64,000 bases of DNA from Microbacterium sp. SS28 (lineage in GTDB: Bacteria; Actinomycetota; Actinomycetes; Actinomycetales; Microbacteriaceae), in contig NZ_JAKWJP010000005.1 in the NCBI RefSeq assembly GCF_022761035.1, forward strand, positions 382,794 to 446,793, given 5' to 3'. Every line of letters begins with the position of its first letter. Position 1 is the first letter of the stretch. The notes beneath the pieces were generated by a model. That model had not been told where the DNA came from, did not search any database, and was given only the letters and a program-made list of their open reading frames with translations. Positions 1 to 7,570 of this stretch are shown here, one piece after another. A program made the position numbers and the translations under genes.

Positions 1-45
1 CGCTCATCGCCGCCGAGGAGCGCGCGGAAGCGGAGGGAGCCAGCC

Positions 46-714
46 GTGAGCGATCGCACGACCGAGGTGCATGACGGCCAGCTGACCGATCGCGCGGCAC
101 GCACGCGAGACGAGATCCTCGAAGTCGCCATCGAGGAGTTCGCGGCGAACGGCTACACCGGCGCCCGAGTCGACGAGATCGCCGCCCGCACGCGCACGAC
201 CAAGCGGATGATCTACTACTACTTCGGATCGAAGCAGGGCCTCTACCTCGCCGTGCTCGAGCTCGCCTACGCCCAGATCCGCCGCGTCGAACGCGGGGTC
301 GACGTAGAGGAGCTCTCGCCCGATGAGGCCCTCCGCAAGATCGCCGAGGCGACCTACGACCACCACACGACGCACCAGGCCTTCATCCAGCTCGTCAGCA
401 TCGAGAACATCCACCGCGCCGAGCATCTGCGTCAGTCGAAGACGATCCTGAACGAGAACGTCACGGCGATCACGCTGCTCGAAGAGGTCATCGCCCGCGG
501 TGTGCGCGAGAACATCTTCCGCGACGACGTCGACGCGATCGACGTCCACATGATGATCAGCGCCTACGCGTGCTTCCATGTCGCCAACCGGCACACCTTC
601 GCGGCGATCTTCGACCGCGACATGCTCGATGCGGCGCTGCAGGAGCGGCATCGTCGGCTCATCGGAGACATGATCGTCGCGACGATGACCGACGGTCGCG
701 GGGGCCCGACGTGA
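46..714 (+). CDS. TetR/AcrR-family transcriptional regulator
   Basis: A 222-residue TetR-type repressor, expected to be a cytoplasmic dimer that leaves its operator when a ligand binds. The N-terminal helix-turn-helix is clear at about residues 40-63 (TGARVDEIAART, then KRMIYYYFGSKQGLY), and the length is typical. The C-terminal ligand domain has no recognisable specificity. The GTG start is supported by GGAGGGAG about six bases upstream. An unfinished upstream reading frame may run into this start, so the gene may be the distal member of an operon that begins outside the window. Two IclR regulators converge on it. The target is unknown. Confidence 0.9.
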   Translation: MSDRTTEVHDGQLTDRAARTRDEILEVAIEEFAANGYTGARVDEIAARTRTTKRMIYYYFGSKQGLYLAVLELAYAQIRRVERGVDVEELSPDEALRKIAEATYDHHTTHQAFIQLVSIENIHRAEHLRQSKTILNENVTAITLLEEVIARGVRENIFRDDVDAIDVHMMISAYACFHVANRHTFAAIFDRDMLDAALQERHRRLIGDMIVATMTDGRGGPT

Positions 715-739
715 CGATCACGGCCTGACGGTCCGCTCG

Positions 740-1486
740 TCAGAGCCGCCGGGTGACCGCGACGGCCGCCGCGCGCACCTCGGGTGCCACGGCATCGACG
801 TCGAAGCCGTCCGCGCACCCGGATGCCGAGATCGCCCCCACGAGCCTGCCCGTGGTCGTCAGGATCGGGCTCGCCACGCAGGACACACCCGGGAGCAGCT
901 CTCGCATCGCGACGGCGAGCAGGCCTCTGCGGATGCCCGCTAGCTGACCGGCCAGCAATTCCCGGTCGGTGATCGTCGAGGGGGTCCACGACCGGAGCCC
1001 GTCTGCCGCCAGCGCATCGAGGTCGGTGGCGGGCGCGTGCGCAAGAACGGCCTTGCCGAGGGCTGTGGCGTGCATGGGGAGACGCCCACCGGTGCGAGCG
1101 GCCAGGGGCGCCCCCGGGCGCCCCCGCATGGCTGCGATGCAGACCAGCTCCTGGCCATCACGGATGGCGAGGTGCACCGACTCGTGAGTCCGGCTTCGGA
1201 GATTCGTCAGCACGGGCAAAGCTGCGAGCCTCAGCTCGTGGGGCGCCCGCGCGAGCTGTCCCATCTCGAAGAGCCGTAGGCCGAGCTGCACCCGCCTGCC
1301 GTCGCGCTCGAGGTACCGCTGCCGCACGAGAGTCGAGACCAGGCGCGAGACCGTGGACTTGGGCAGTCCCGAGCGCGCCGCCAGCTCGGAGATACCGAGG
1401 CCCCGATCGTCCTCGTCGAACGCCTCGAGGATCAACGTCATCCGGTCGAGGACGCCGAGCGCGTCATCCGTTCGCGGATCCGTCAT
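740..1486 (-). CDS. IclR-family transcriptional regulator (second of tandem pair)
   Basis: A 248-residue IclR regulator. The winged helix-turn-helix lies at about residues 10-70 (LGISELAARSGLPKSTVSRL), followed by the IclR effector domain (HATALGKAVLAHAP, and GCVASPILTTTGRLVGAISASG read as SCVASPILTT). IclR proteins typically control aromatic or sugar-acid catabolism, but no target operon adjoins this one. It starts 3 bases after the stop of another IclR gene of nearly the same length, so the two are surely cotranscribed and probably arose by duplication. Whether they form heterodimers cannot be seen from sequence. Confidence 0.9.
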   Translation of the reverse strand: MTDPRTDDALGVLDRMTLILEAFDEDDRGLGISELAARSGLPKSTVSRLVSTLVRQRYLERDGRRVQLGLRLFEMGQLARAPHELRLAALPVLTNLRSRTHESVHLAIRDGQELVCIAAMRGRPGAPLAARTGGRLPMHATALGKAVLAHAPATDLDALAADGLRSWTPSTITDRELLAGQLAGIRRGLLAVAMRELLPGVSCVASPILTTTGRLVGAISASGCADGFDVDAVAPEVRAAAVAVTRRL

Positions 1487-1489
1487 CGA

Positions 1490-2230
1490 TCACGCAACCT
1501 GCAGAGCCAGCCGATTCGTGACGGCGAGCGCGGCATGGCGGACGAGCGGCGCGATTCGATCCGGGTCCATGTCCGAGACCGGACCCGCCACCGAGATTGC
1601 CGCGACCGGCAGCCGCTCGGCCGAGAGGATCGGGCTTGCGACACCCACCACGCCGGGAAACGTGACGCAGTGGTCGACCGCGATCGCGTCGTGCCGGACG
1701 CTCGCGAGCTCGCGCTCGAGCCGGTGACGGGCCGTGACGTCGAGCCGCATCAGGACGGGGTCGAGCACCGTCTCATCTCTCGTGAATGCCAGCACGGCCT
1801 TGCCAAGTGCAGTGGTCGCCGAAGGCACCCGCATCCCCGCGCGCGAGGGGACTGGCCGCAGGCGTCCGCGCACGGAGAGGACCGAGAGCATCTCACCACC
1901 CTCCTGGACCGCGAGGTTGAGATGCTCGCCCGTGGCATTGAACAGCTCGGCGAGGACAGGAAGCGCGGCAACGGTCAGACGCCGAGGAGTCGTCGCTCGC
2001 GCGCCGAGTTCGAACAGCCGCAGACCGATCGAGACGCCACCCTCCGCTCGCGTCAGGTAGCGCTGTCGGACCAGGCTGCCGACGAGCCGGGAGACGCTGG
2101 ACTTCGGGATGCCGGTTGCCTGGCTGAGCTGAGTGATGGTGGCCGATCCGTGCGACTCGCGCACGGTCTCCAGGATGGCGAGGATCCTGTCGAGCACGGA
2201 TACCGGCTCGTCTCTGAGAGCGGATCGCAT
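1490..2230 (-). CDS. IclR-family transcriptional regulator (first of tandem pair)
   Basis: A 246-residue IclR regulator with an N-terminal helix-turn-helix (ATITQLSQATGIPKSSVSRL) and a C-terminal effector-binding domain (TTALGKAVLAFTRDE, VGVASPILSAERLPVAAISV). It is clearly paralogous to the next gene downstream. The ATG lies 6 bases from a good -10 box, so the message is probably leaderless. It is transcribed away from the ThuA-like gene, from which it is separated by a strong hairpin. The ligand is unknown; families of this kind often sense protocatechuate-like or sugar-acid compounds, which is only a family-level expectation. Confidence 0.9.
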   Translation of the reverse strand: MRSALRDEPVSVLDRILAILETVRESHGSATITQLSQATGIPKSSVSRLVGSLVRQRYLTRAEGGVSIGLRLFELGARATTPRRLTVAALPVLAELFNATGEHLNLAVQEGGEMLSVLSVRGRLRPVPSRAGMRVPSATTALGKAVLAFTRDETVLDPVLMRLDVTARHRLERELASVRHDAIAVDHCVTFPGVVGVASPILSAERLPVAAISVAGPVSDMDPDRIAPLVRHAALAVTNRLALQVA

Positions 2231-2265
2231 AGTGGCAGTATCCGCGTGGGCTCACCCTGCGGCAA
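2231..2265 (-). promoter_or_regulatory. Leaderless promoter of the tandem IclR operon
   Basis: Read on the minus strand: -35 TTGCCG (2265-2260), a 17-base spacer, -10 GATACT (2242-2237), then six bases and the ATG. This spacing puts the transcription start at or next to the start codon, so no Shine-Dalgarno sequence is needed. Confidence 0.6.
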
Positions 2266-2340
2266 GCAAGTCCACCGCTGACGCGGCAAGGGTTCCGGTG
2301 AATGGGACGACGGACATTTCGCCGGATGCGTCGCGACGGG

Positions 2341-2383
2341 GAAGGGGCCCGAACCCGCCGACTCGGCGTGCTCGGGCCCCTTC
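2341..2383 (-). terminator. Intrinsic-type terminator after the ThuA-like gene
   Basis: A perfect 12-bp inverted repeat (GAAGGGGCCCGA with TCGGGCCCCTTC, loop 19 bases) lies just past the stop codon of the ThuA-like gene. The T run is weak, as is usual in high-GC actinobacteria. It separates that gene from the IclR promoter. Confidence 0.7.
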
Positions 2384-2406
2384 GTTTCGGGTCGGCCTCT
2401 TGGTTC

Positions 2407-3381
2407 TCAGACCGTGCAGAAGGGCTTGATGCCCATCGCGCTCTCGATGCCCTCCATCACGTGCTGCTTGAAGAACGCGTCACCGTCGCCGGGAAGCGTG
2501 CCGAGCCAGGCAGCGTTGTCGTGACCGAGCGTCGTCAGGAAGGATCGTCCGCCGTCGTAGTACTGACACCAGCTCACCGGGTGTGATTCGCCGTGCCCGG
2601 CCGGGGTGGCCTCGCTCGTCGCCTTGTCGACCTCGAGCAGGACGTTGACGAAGCTCGGGTACGGGGTGAGGTTGTACCACTCGTCCTTGAAGGGCCACGT
2701 GGCCGGCATGCCGCTCGTCGACACGTCGCGGTTGTTGATCGTCTCGACGGTGCCATCCCGGTTCGGGCCGTGGTTGAAGAAGTTCGCACCGCCGAGAAGC
2801 CCCTCATAGTAGGGCCAGCTGTACTCGGCACCGAAGGCGTTGTGGATGCCGATGAAGCCGCCGCCGCCACGCATGTACTGCATGAGCGCCGTCTGCTCGG
2901 TGTCGCTCAGCGTGTCACGGTTGGAGCTCAGGAAGATGACCGCTTGGTAGTTGTTGAGCCGGAACTGGGAAGGGTCCTCGGTGTAGTCCGCCTGGATCCC
3001 GCGCTCGGCTGCCCACGCGACGAGGGTGGCCTGCGCGACGTTGTTGGCCGCGAGCGGCGGGTTGAGACCCAGCGGGAGCGGCGAGCCGAGGTGCGCGTGG
3101 CGCGGACCGGCTGTGCGGCTCCAGATGAGGATGCGTTTCGCCTCCCCCTCCTGCCAGCCGTTGCCCCACTCGTGGTAGCACGACGGGTCGGTGCCGCGGC
3201 ATACGCCGTAGTCCTTGATCTCGTCCAGATAGATCTGGCTCGCCGTCGCCGGCTGACCGCCGAGGCCGTTGCCGTTCGGGTTCGCCTTGTCGTTGCCGAG
3301 TGCAGCCCCACCCACCACCATGCCGGCCCCCAGCGCCGCCGCGGCGACGAGGGCGAGTCCGGATTTTATGAGCGACTTCAT
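2407..3381 (-). CDS. Secreted ThuA-like domain protein
   Basis: A 324-residue protein with a Sec signal peptide (KSGLALVAAAALGAGMVVGG, about residues 5-24), followed by a ThuA-like fold. The sequence AVIFLSSNRDTLSDTEQTAL, then YMRGGGGFIGIHNAF, is the typical ThuA core, a class I glutamine amidotransferase-like flavodoxin fold. ThuA was named for trehalose utilisation in rhizobia, where ThuA/ThuB handle 3-keto-disaccharides. Secreted members are usually linked to extracellular sugar metabolism, but their chemistry is poorly known. The start was chosen at the ATG preceded by AAAGGAG at 5 bases; the reading frame is open for another 70 codons upstream but that part looks non-coding. It appears monocistronic. 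Confidence 0.85.
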   Translation of the reverse strand: MKSLIKSGLALVAAAALGAGMVVGGAALGNDKANPNGNGLGGQPATASQIYLDEIKDYGVCRGTDPSCYHEWGNGWQEGEAKRILIWSRTAGPRHAHLGSPLPLGLNPPLAANNVAQATLVAWAAERGIQADYTEDPSQFRLNNYQAVIFLSSNRDTLSDTEQTALMQYMRGGGGFIGIHNAFGAEYSWPYYEGLLGGANFFNHGPNRDGTVETINNRDVSTSGMPATWPFKDEWYNLTPYPSFVNVLLEVDKATSEATPAGHGESHPVSWCQYYDGGRSFLTTLGHDNAAWLGTLPGDGDAFFKQHVMEGIESAMGIKPFCTV

Positions 3382-3657
3382 GTGATCTCCTTTGATCGAT
3401 CCTGCAGGTCCTTCAGATTCGCTAGCGAAGGGCCGGGGTTTCTGCGAATGTAGGCGTCCCCCGAACCGCCGGGCAAAGGCCGTTCCACCCAGTAAGCCGA
3501 CCTGCGCTTCGGCCCAGGAGCTGGCCGGGGCTGGCGGTGATGATCGTGGAGTGGGGCCCTTCCACCGCTCCATGCTCTGCTGCCGGGGCACGCTGTCGAG
3601 GACCCACAGCAGGATCGTGCTGGCGAAGGGCTTCCCCTTTCTAGAACGGCGCCGCGC

Positions 3658-4548
3658 TCATGATCGGCCCCCGGGGCTGCTCGGTTCAGGGGCGAGGAAA
3701 TCGACGGCGACGGGCACGAAAGCCTCCCAGTACTGGAAGATGCCGCCGTGCCCGGAGTCCGGGTAGATGATCAGCTTGCTGCCGACGATCCTTCGGTGGA
3801 GGTCGTGCGACAGGATCGATGGGACCATGCGGTCGTTGTCCCCGTTGGCGATCAGGGTCGGCTGGGTGATGACCGAGAGGTCCGAGGGCTTCGACCGGCC
3901 GTACTTCGCGATGGCGTTCAGCTGCGTCCGGAAGCCGGAGATCTTGATCGCCTCGTCGCGGTCGGTGGCGCGTTCCTTCAGGCGGCCCACGAAGGCCTTG
4001 CCCGCTTGCTTGCCGGCTGGGTCCCGATTGAAGAAGAGGAACTCCTTCGGGTCCGAGCGCGTCACGAGTGCGCGCAGCATGTCGCGGTACGTGGTGCCGA
4101 CCACCTTGTCCATGTCCTTGCCCCCACGCGGGCCGGTTCCGGTGAGCACAAGTCTGCGGACGAGTTCGGGATGCTTCACCACGAGGTCCTGCGCGATCAT
4201 GCCGCCCATCGAGAACGAGAACACGTCGATCTGGTCGTAGCCGAGGGCGGTGATGAATGCGTAGGCGTCGTCCGCGGCCTGCTCGATCGTGTCGGGGACC
4301 TTTCCGGAGGATCCGCCCACGCCTTGCTGGTCGAAGGTGATGACGTGGCGATGCTGCGCGATCGCGTCGATGATCCGAGGGTCCCAGTTGTCCAGGGTCC
4401 CTGCGAGGTGCACGAAGAAGACGACGGGGACTTCTTCCTGTCGACCGAGCTCCCGGTATGCGAATGTGATCCCATCCGCGGTGATCCTCTTGTTGGGCGC
4501 TTTCGCGTACGACGTGATCACGGGCCGGGAGTTCTCCGTGCCGCTCAC
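3658..4548 (-). CDS. Alpha/beta hydrolase
   Basis: A 296-residue alpha/beta hydrolase, probably a cytoplasmic esterase-like or carbon-carbon hydrolase. The oxyanion segment FFVHLAGTLDNWDP (44-57), the nucleophile elbow SFSMGG (Ser113, where the usual first Gly of GxSxG is Ser), the acid NGDNDRMV and the catalytic His in DSGHGG are all present. Its start overlaps the stop of the upstream oxidoreductase by 4 bases (ATGA), so the two are translationally coupled and probably act on one substrate or stress compound. The substrate cannot be told from sequence. Confidence 0.88.
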   Translation of the reverse strand: MSGTENSRPVITSYAKAPNKRITADGITFAYRELGRQEEVPVVFFVHLAGTLDNWDPRIIDAIAQHRHVITFDQQGVGGSSGKVPDTIEQAADDAYAFITALGYDQIDVFSFSMGGMIAQDLVVKHPELVRRLVLTGTGPRGGKDMDKVVGTTYRDMLRALVTRSDPKEFLFFNRDPAGKQAGKAFVGRLKERATDRDEAIKISGFRTQLNAIAKYGRSKPSDLSVITQPTLIANGDNDRMVPSILSHDLHRRIVGSKLIIYPDSGHGGIFQYWEAFVPVAVDFLAPEPSSPGGRS

Positions 4549-5591
4549 GATGAGCTCTTCTCGGATGCTGCCTGCCGGATGGGCGCGTCATCCTGCGCCC
4601 CGATGCGCGCGACGATCTTGCCGCGCCCGCTCTTCGCGACCAACTCCGACAGGGCGGCCGGGACGTCGTCGAAGTCGATGGTCGCGCTCACGATCGGGCG
4701 GATGACGCCGGCGTCGACGAGTGCGGCTATCGACTGGAGCTGATCTCCGTCCGCGTGCATGAAGAGGAACTCGTACCTGACGCCCAGCTTGCTCGCCCGC
4801 CCGCGCACCCCCCGGCTGAGCGCACCGACCGCCAGCTGCACGGGTTTGCTCAGACCGGCGGCCTTCGCGAACTGCGGGGTCGGTGGGCCGGCGATCCCGA
4901 TGACGATCCCGCCGCGACGCACGACACGCAGCGACTTCGCGACGCTTTCGGCACCCACGGAGTCGAGGACGAGGTCGTAACCCGAGACGACGTCTTCGAA
5001 GTCCTGTGACCGGTAGTCGATCACGACGTCCGCGCCGAGACCGCGCACGAAGTCGACGTTGGCCGCGCTCACTGTGGTCGCGACCGTCGCGCCCAGATGC
5101 TTCGCGAGCTGGATCGCGATCGACCCCACGCCACCCGCGCCGGCGTGGACCAGGACGCGCTGACCCGGCCGCACATTGCCGATCTCCACCAGGGCCTGCC
5201 AGGCGGTCAGCGCCACGAGCGGGAGCCCCGCGGCCTCCTCGAGGGAGACGGACTGTGGCGCGAAGGCGAGGTCCGAGGCATCCACCACCACGTGCTCCGC
5301 GAAGGTTCCGATCCTGCCGTCCCGAGGACGGGCATAGACCTCATCGCCGACGGCGAACGTGCTGACCCCTGCACCGACTTCCGCCACCGTGCCGGCGAGA
5401 TCATGACCCAGCACGAACGGCGCACGGTAGGGCAGGATCTGCCGGAACTCCCCGAGCCGCACCTTCTCATCGAGCTGGTTCAGCCCGGCAGCTGCGACCC
5501 GGACGAGAACCTCGCCCGCGCCGGGGCGCGGGGTGGGAACCTCGATCACGGCGAGCGGCTTCTTGTACTGCGTGACGGCGATGGCTTTCAT
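4545..5591 (-). CDS. NADP-dependent zinc-less MDR oxidoreductase (quinone reductase-like)
   Basis: A 348-residue medium-chain dehydrogenase/reductase of the zeta-crystallin/quinone-oxidoreductase type. The GroES-like N-terminus (GEVLVRVAAAGLNQLDEKVR) lacks the structural zinc Cys cluster, and the Rossmann part has VHAGAGGVGSIAIQLAKHLG. Such enzymes reduce quinones or enones with NADPH. I chose the ATG giving MKAIAVTQY, the usual beginning of this family. A TTG four codons upstream is also possible and lies close to GAGAAAG. It is the first gene of a two-gene operon with the following hydrolase, under a near-consensus promoter that carries a palindrome. Confidence 0.88.
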   Translation of the reverse strand: MKAIAVTQYKKPLAVIEVPTPRPGAGEVLVRVAAAGLNQLDEKVRLGEFRQILPYRAPFVLGHDLAGTVAEVGAGVSTFAVGDEVYARPRDGRIGTFAEHVVVDASDLAFAPQSVSLEEAAGLPLVALTAWQALVEIGNVRPGQRVLVHAGAGGVGSIAIQLAKHLGATVATTVSAANVDFVRGLGADVVIDYRSQDFEDVVSGYDLVLDSVGAESVAKSLRVVRRGGIVIGIAGPPTPQFAKAAGLSKPVQLAVGALSRGVRGRASKLGVRYEFLFMHADGDQLQSIAALVDAGVIRPIVSATIDFDDVPAALSELVAKSGRGKIVARIGAQDDAPIRQAASEKSSS

Positions 5592-5638
5592 GGCGGCTGG
5601 CAACTTTCTCGAGCGACGATCATGTTCGACTATGCTCT

Positions 5639-5667
5639 ATTATGAGTACACTCAGTTTAGTTGTCAA
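5639..5667 (-). promoter_or_regulatory. Near-consensus promoter with palindromic operator for the oxidoreductase/hydrolase operon
   Basis: On the minus strand, a perfect -35 TTGACA (5667-5662), a 17-base spacer and -10 CATAAT (5644-5639). Inside it lies the palindrome TGAGTACACTCA (5643-5654). This is an unusually AT-rich stretch for the window. A strong core promoter with an internal operator suggests a tightly repressed, inducible operon; the repressor is not identified. Confidence 0.65.
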
Positions 5668-5686
5668 TGTGCGCCGTCGGGCTGCG

Positions 5687-6535
5687 TCAGCCCTTCACCG
5701 CGGAGCCCGCCACGGACTGGACGAAGTAGCGCTGGAAGACCAGGAACACGATGAGCACCGGCAGCACGAGCAGGGTGCCGAATGCGAACACCTGGCCCCA
5801 GTCGGGTGGGGTCTGGGCCGAGAACACTCCCATCTCCAGCGGCAGGGGCCGTGCTGCCGGGTCGGAGGTGACCAGCGATGGCCAGAGGAACTGTCCCCAG
5901 GAGCTCAGGAACGTGAGGATCGCGACCGTCGCGAAAACGGGCTTCGCGTTCGGCACGACGATCCGGATGTAGGTCCCCCACGATCCCAGCCCGTCAAGGC
6001 GTGCCGCTTCTTCGATGCTCTTGGGCAGGTTGAGGAAGAACGTGTAGAAGAGGAACACGGAGAACGCGTTGGCGATGAAAGGGACCATCTGCACGAACAG
6101 CGTGTCGCGCTGCGACTGCATGAGCGCCATCAGCGGGATCGCGACGGATTCGAACGGAACGATCACCAGCAGCACGATGGGGATGAACACCTTGTCGCGG
6201 CCGACCCACTCGAGCCGCGCGAACGCGTACCCCGCCATCGAGTTCACGACCAGACCCGCCAAGACGATCACCGCCGAGATCGCGAACGAGTTGAACATGA
6301 ACTGCCAGAAGTATCCGGTTGCGTCCGAACTGAGGGCGGCGAACACTCCCGCGTAGTTGTCGAAGGACAGGTCGGTGGGCAGGAAACCCGCGAACCCGTC
6401 CAGCACCTTCGCCGACGGCTTCAGACTGCCGATCAGCAAGTAGTAGATCGGCGCGAACATGATCACGGCGGCGATCGCCATGATGGTGTAGTCGCGGATG
6501 GTGGCGCCGGTGCGGCGCGATCTTGCGGTGCTCAT
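5687..6535 (-). CDS. Carbohydrate ABC transporter permease, MalG type
   Basis: A 282-residue inner-membrane permease of the CUT1 sugar ABC family. About six hydrophobic segments are visible, and the cytoplasmic EAA loop reads EEAARLDGLGSWGTYIRIVV. It should pair with the MalF-type permease encoded just upstream (ATGA overlap) and receive sugar from the lipoprotein made by the same operon. No ATPase is encoded here; a shared MsiK-like ATPase elsewhere is usual in actinobacteria. The ATG is preceded by GAGGAG. It is the last gene of the operon. Confidence 0.93.
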   Translation of the reverse strand: MSTARSRRTGATIRDYTIMAIAAVIMFAPIYYLLIGSLKPSAKVLDGFAGFLPTDLSFDNYAGVFAALSSDATGYFWQFMFNSFAISAVIVLAGLVVNSMAGYAFARLEWVGRDKVFIPIVLLVIVPFESVAIPLMALMQSQRDTLFVQMVPFIANAFSVFLFYTFFLNLPKSIEEAARLDGLGSWGTYIRIVVPNAKPVFATVAILTFLSSWGQFLWPSLVTSDPAARPLPLEMGVFSAQTPPDWGQVFAFGTLLVLPVLIVFLVFQRYFVQSVAGSAVKG

Positions 6536-7503
6536 CCTTCACTCCTCTGACGCAGCACGGCACGCTGGATGAGCGTGATGATGACGATGATCGCGAACAG
6601 CACGACCGAGATGGCGGATGCTCGTCCCAGGTTGTTCTCGCTGTAGATCGACTGTGTTGCGTCGTACAGGAGTGTCTGGGTGGCTTCCTCATTCGCCCCG
6701 GCGGTGCGGATCAGGATGAAGACCTGGTCGTACACGCGGAACGCGAGGATCGTGGTCAGCAGGACGACGAAGATCAGTGTGTTCCGGATGCCGGGAACGG
6801 TGACGTGGATGAACTGCTGCCACGCATTCGCCCTGTCCAGGTTGGCCGCTTCGTAGCGCTCTTCGGGGATCTCCTGCAGCGCGGCCAGGATGATGATCAT
6901 CTGGAATCCGACGCCTTGCCAGATCGACAGCAGGATCACTGCTCCGAGAGCCGTGGCGGACGAGCCGAGCCAGTCCTGCGGCGGAACGAGTCCCCCGGTG
7001 ACGAAGCTCACCGACGCATTGAGCAGTCCGTTGGAGCTCCGATCCAGGATGAGCCGCCAGATCACCGCGACGAGCGCCATCGGGAACACGACGGGCATGA
7101 AGAAGAACGTCCGGAAGAACTTCACCCCGCGCAACTTGCGGTTCAGCAGCACGGCCAGAAGCAGCGCGAGCCCGGTCTGTACCGGGATGACCACGAGCGC
7201 GAAAACGAAGTTGTTCACCAGTGAGCGCAGGAACGATGCGGAGATGACCGGGTCGGTGAACAGGCGGATGTAGTTGGTGAGTCCCCAGAACTTCGGGGGG
7301 CGGGGCTGATCGACCTGCACGTTGTAGAGCGAGAGCACGATGGCCGCGACGAACGGGGCGGCGACGAACAGGATCAGTCCGAGCAAAGCCGGCAGGGACA
7401 TGAGCACTCCGTCGCGAGTGTCCTTCCAGCGGCGACGAGGCTTGCGGGCGACGACGGCTTCGACGTCGAGCGGGCGCATCGGCGTTGATACGGGAGATGC
7501 CAC
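6532..7503 (-). CDS. Carbohydrate ABC transporter permease, MalF type
   Basis: A 323-residue permease of the CUT1 family, with an N-terminal cytoplasmic arm rich in Arg/Lys, about six membrane segments and the EAA loop YEAANLDRANAWQQFIHVTV. The GTG start follows GAAAGGAAACCACC. It is cotranscribed with the substrate-binding lipoprotein upstream, from which it is separated by a strong hairpin that probably lowers its expression relative to the binding protein, and with the MalG-type permease downstream. The sugar is unknown. Confidence 0.93.
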   Translation of the reverse strand: MASPVSTPMRPLDVEAVVARKPRRRWKDTRDGVLMSLPALLGLILFVAAPFVAAIVLSLYNVQVDQPRPPKFWGLTNYIRLFTDPVISASFLRSLVNNFVFALVVIPVQTGLALLLAVLLNRKLRGVKFFRTFFFMPVVFPMALVAVIWRLILDRSSNGLLNASVSFVTGGLVPPQDWLGSSATALGAVILLSIWQGVGFQMIIILAALQEIPEERYEAANLDRANAWQQFIHVTVPGIRNTLIFVVLLTTILAFRVYDQVFILIRTAGANEEATQTLLYDATQSIYSENNLGRASAISVVLFAIIVIITLIQRAVLRQRSEG

Positions 7504-7534
7504 GGTGGTTTCCTTTCAGGATGCGTGGGGTGAT

Positions 7535-7564
7535 GCGTGGGCGCCGACGGGTCGGCGCCCACGC
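7535..7564 (-). terminator. Intercistronic hairpin (attenuator) between binding protein and permeases
   Basis: A perfect 13-bp stem (GCGTGGGCGCCGA with TCGGCGCCCACGC, loop CGGG) begins 6 bases after the stop codon of the binding-protein gene. In sugar ABC operons a hairpin at this place stabilises or partly terminates the message, so that binding protein exceeds permease. That role is inferred. Confidence 0.65.
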
Positions 7565-7570
7565 GGCCGA

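Noticed and set aside
3..74. End of an upstream coding frame (reading LIAAEERAEAEGASRERSHD to a TGA at 72-74)
   Set aside because: Too short to identify, and another frame also ends here (TGA at 47-49 overlapping the TetR GTG). Either could be the tail of an upstream gene; not called.
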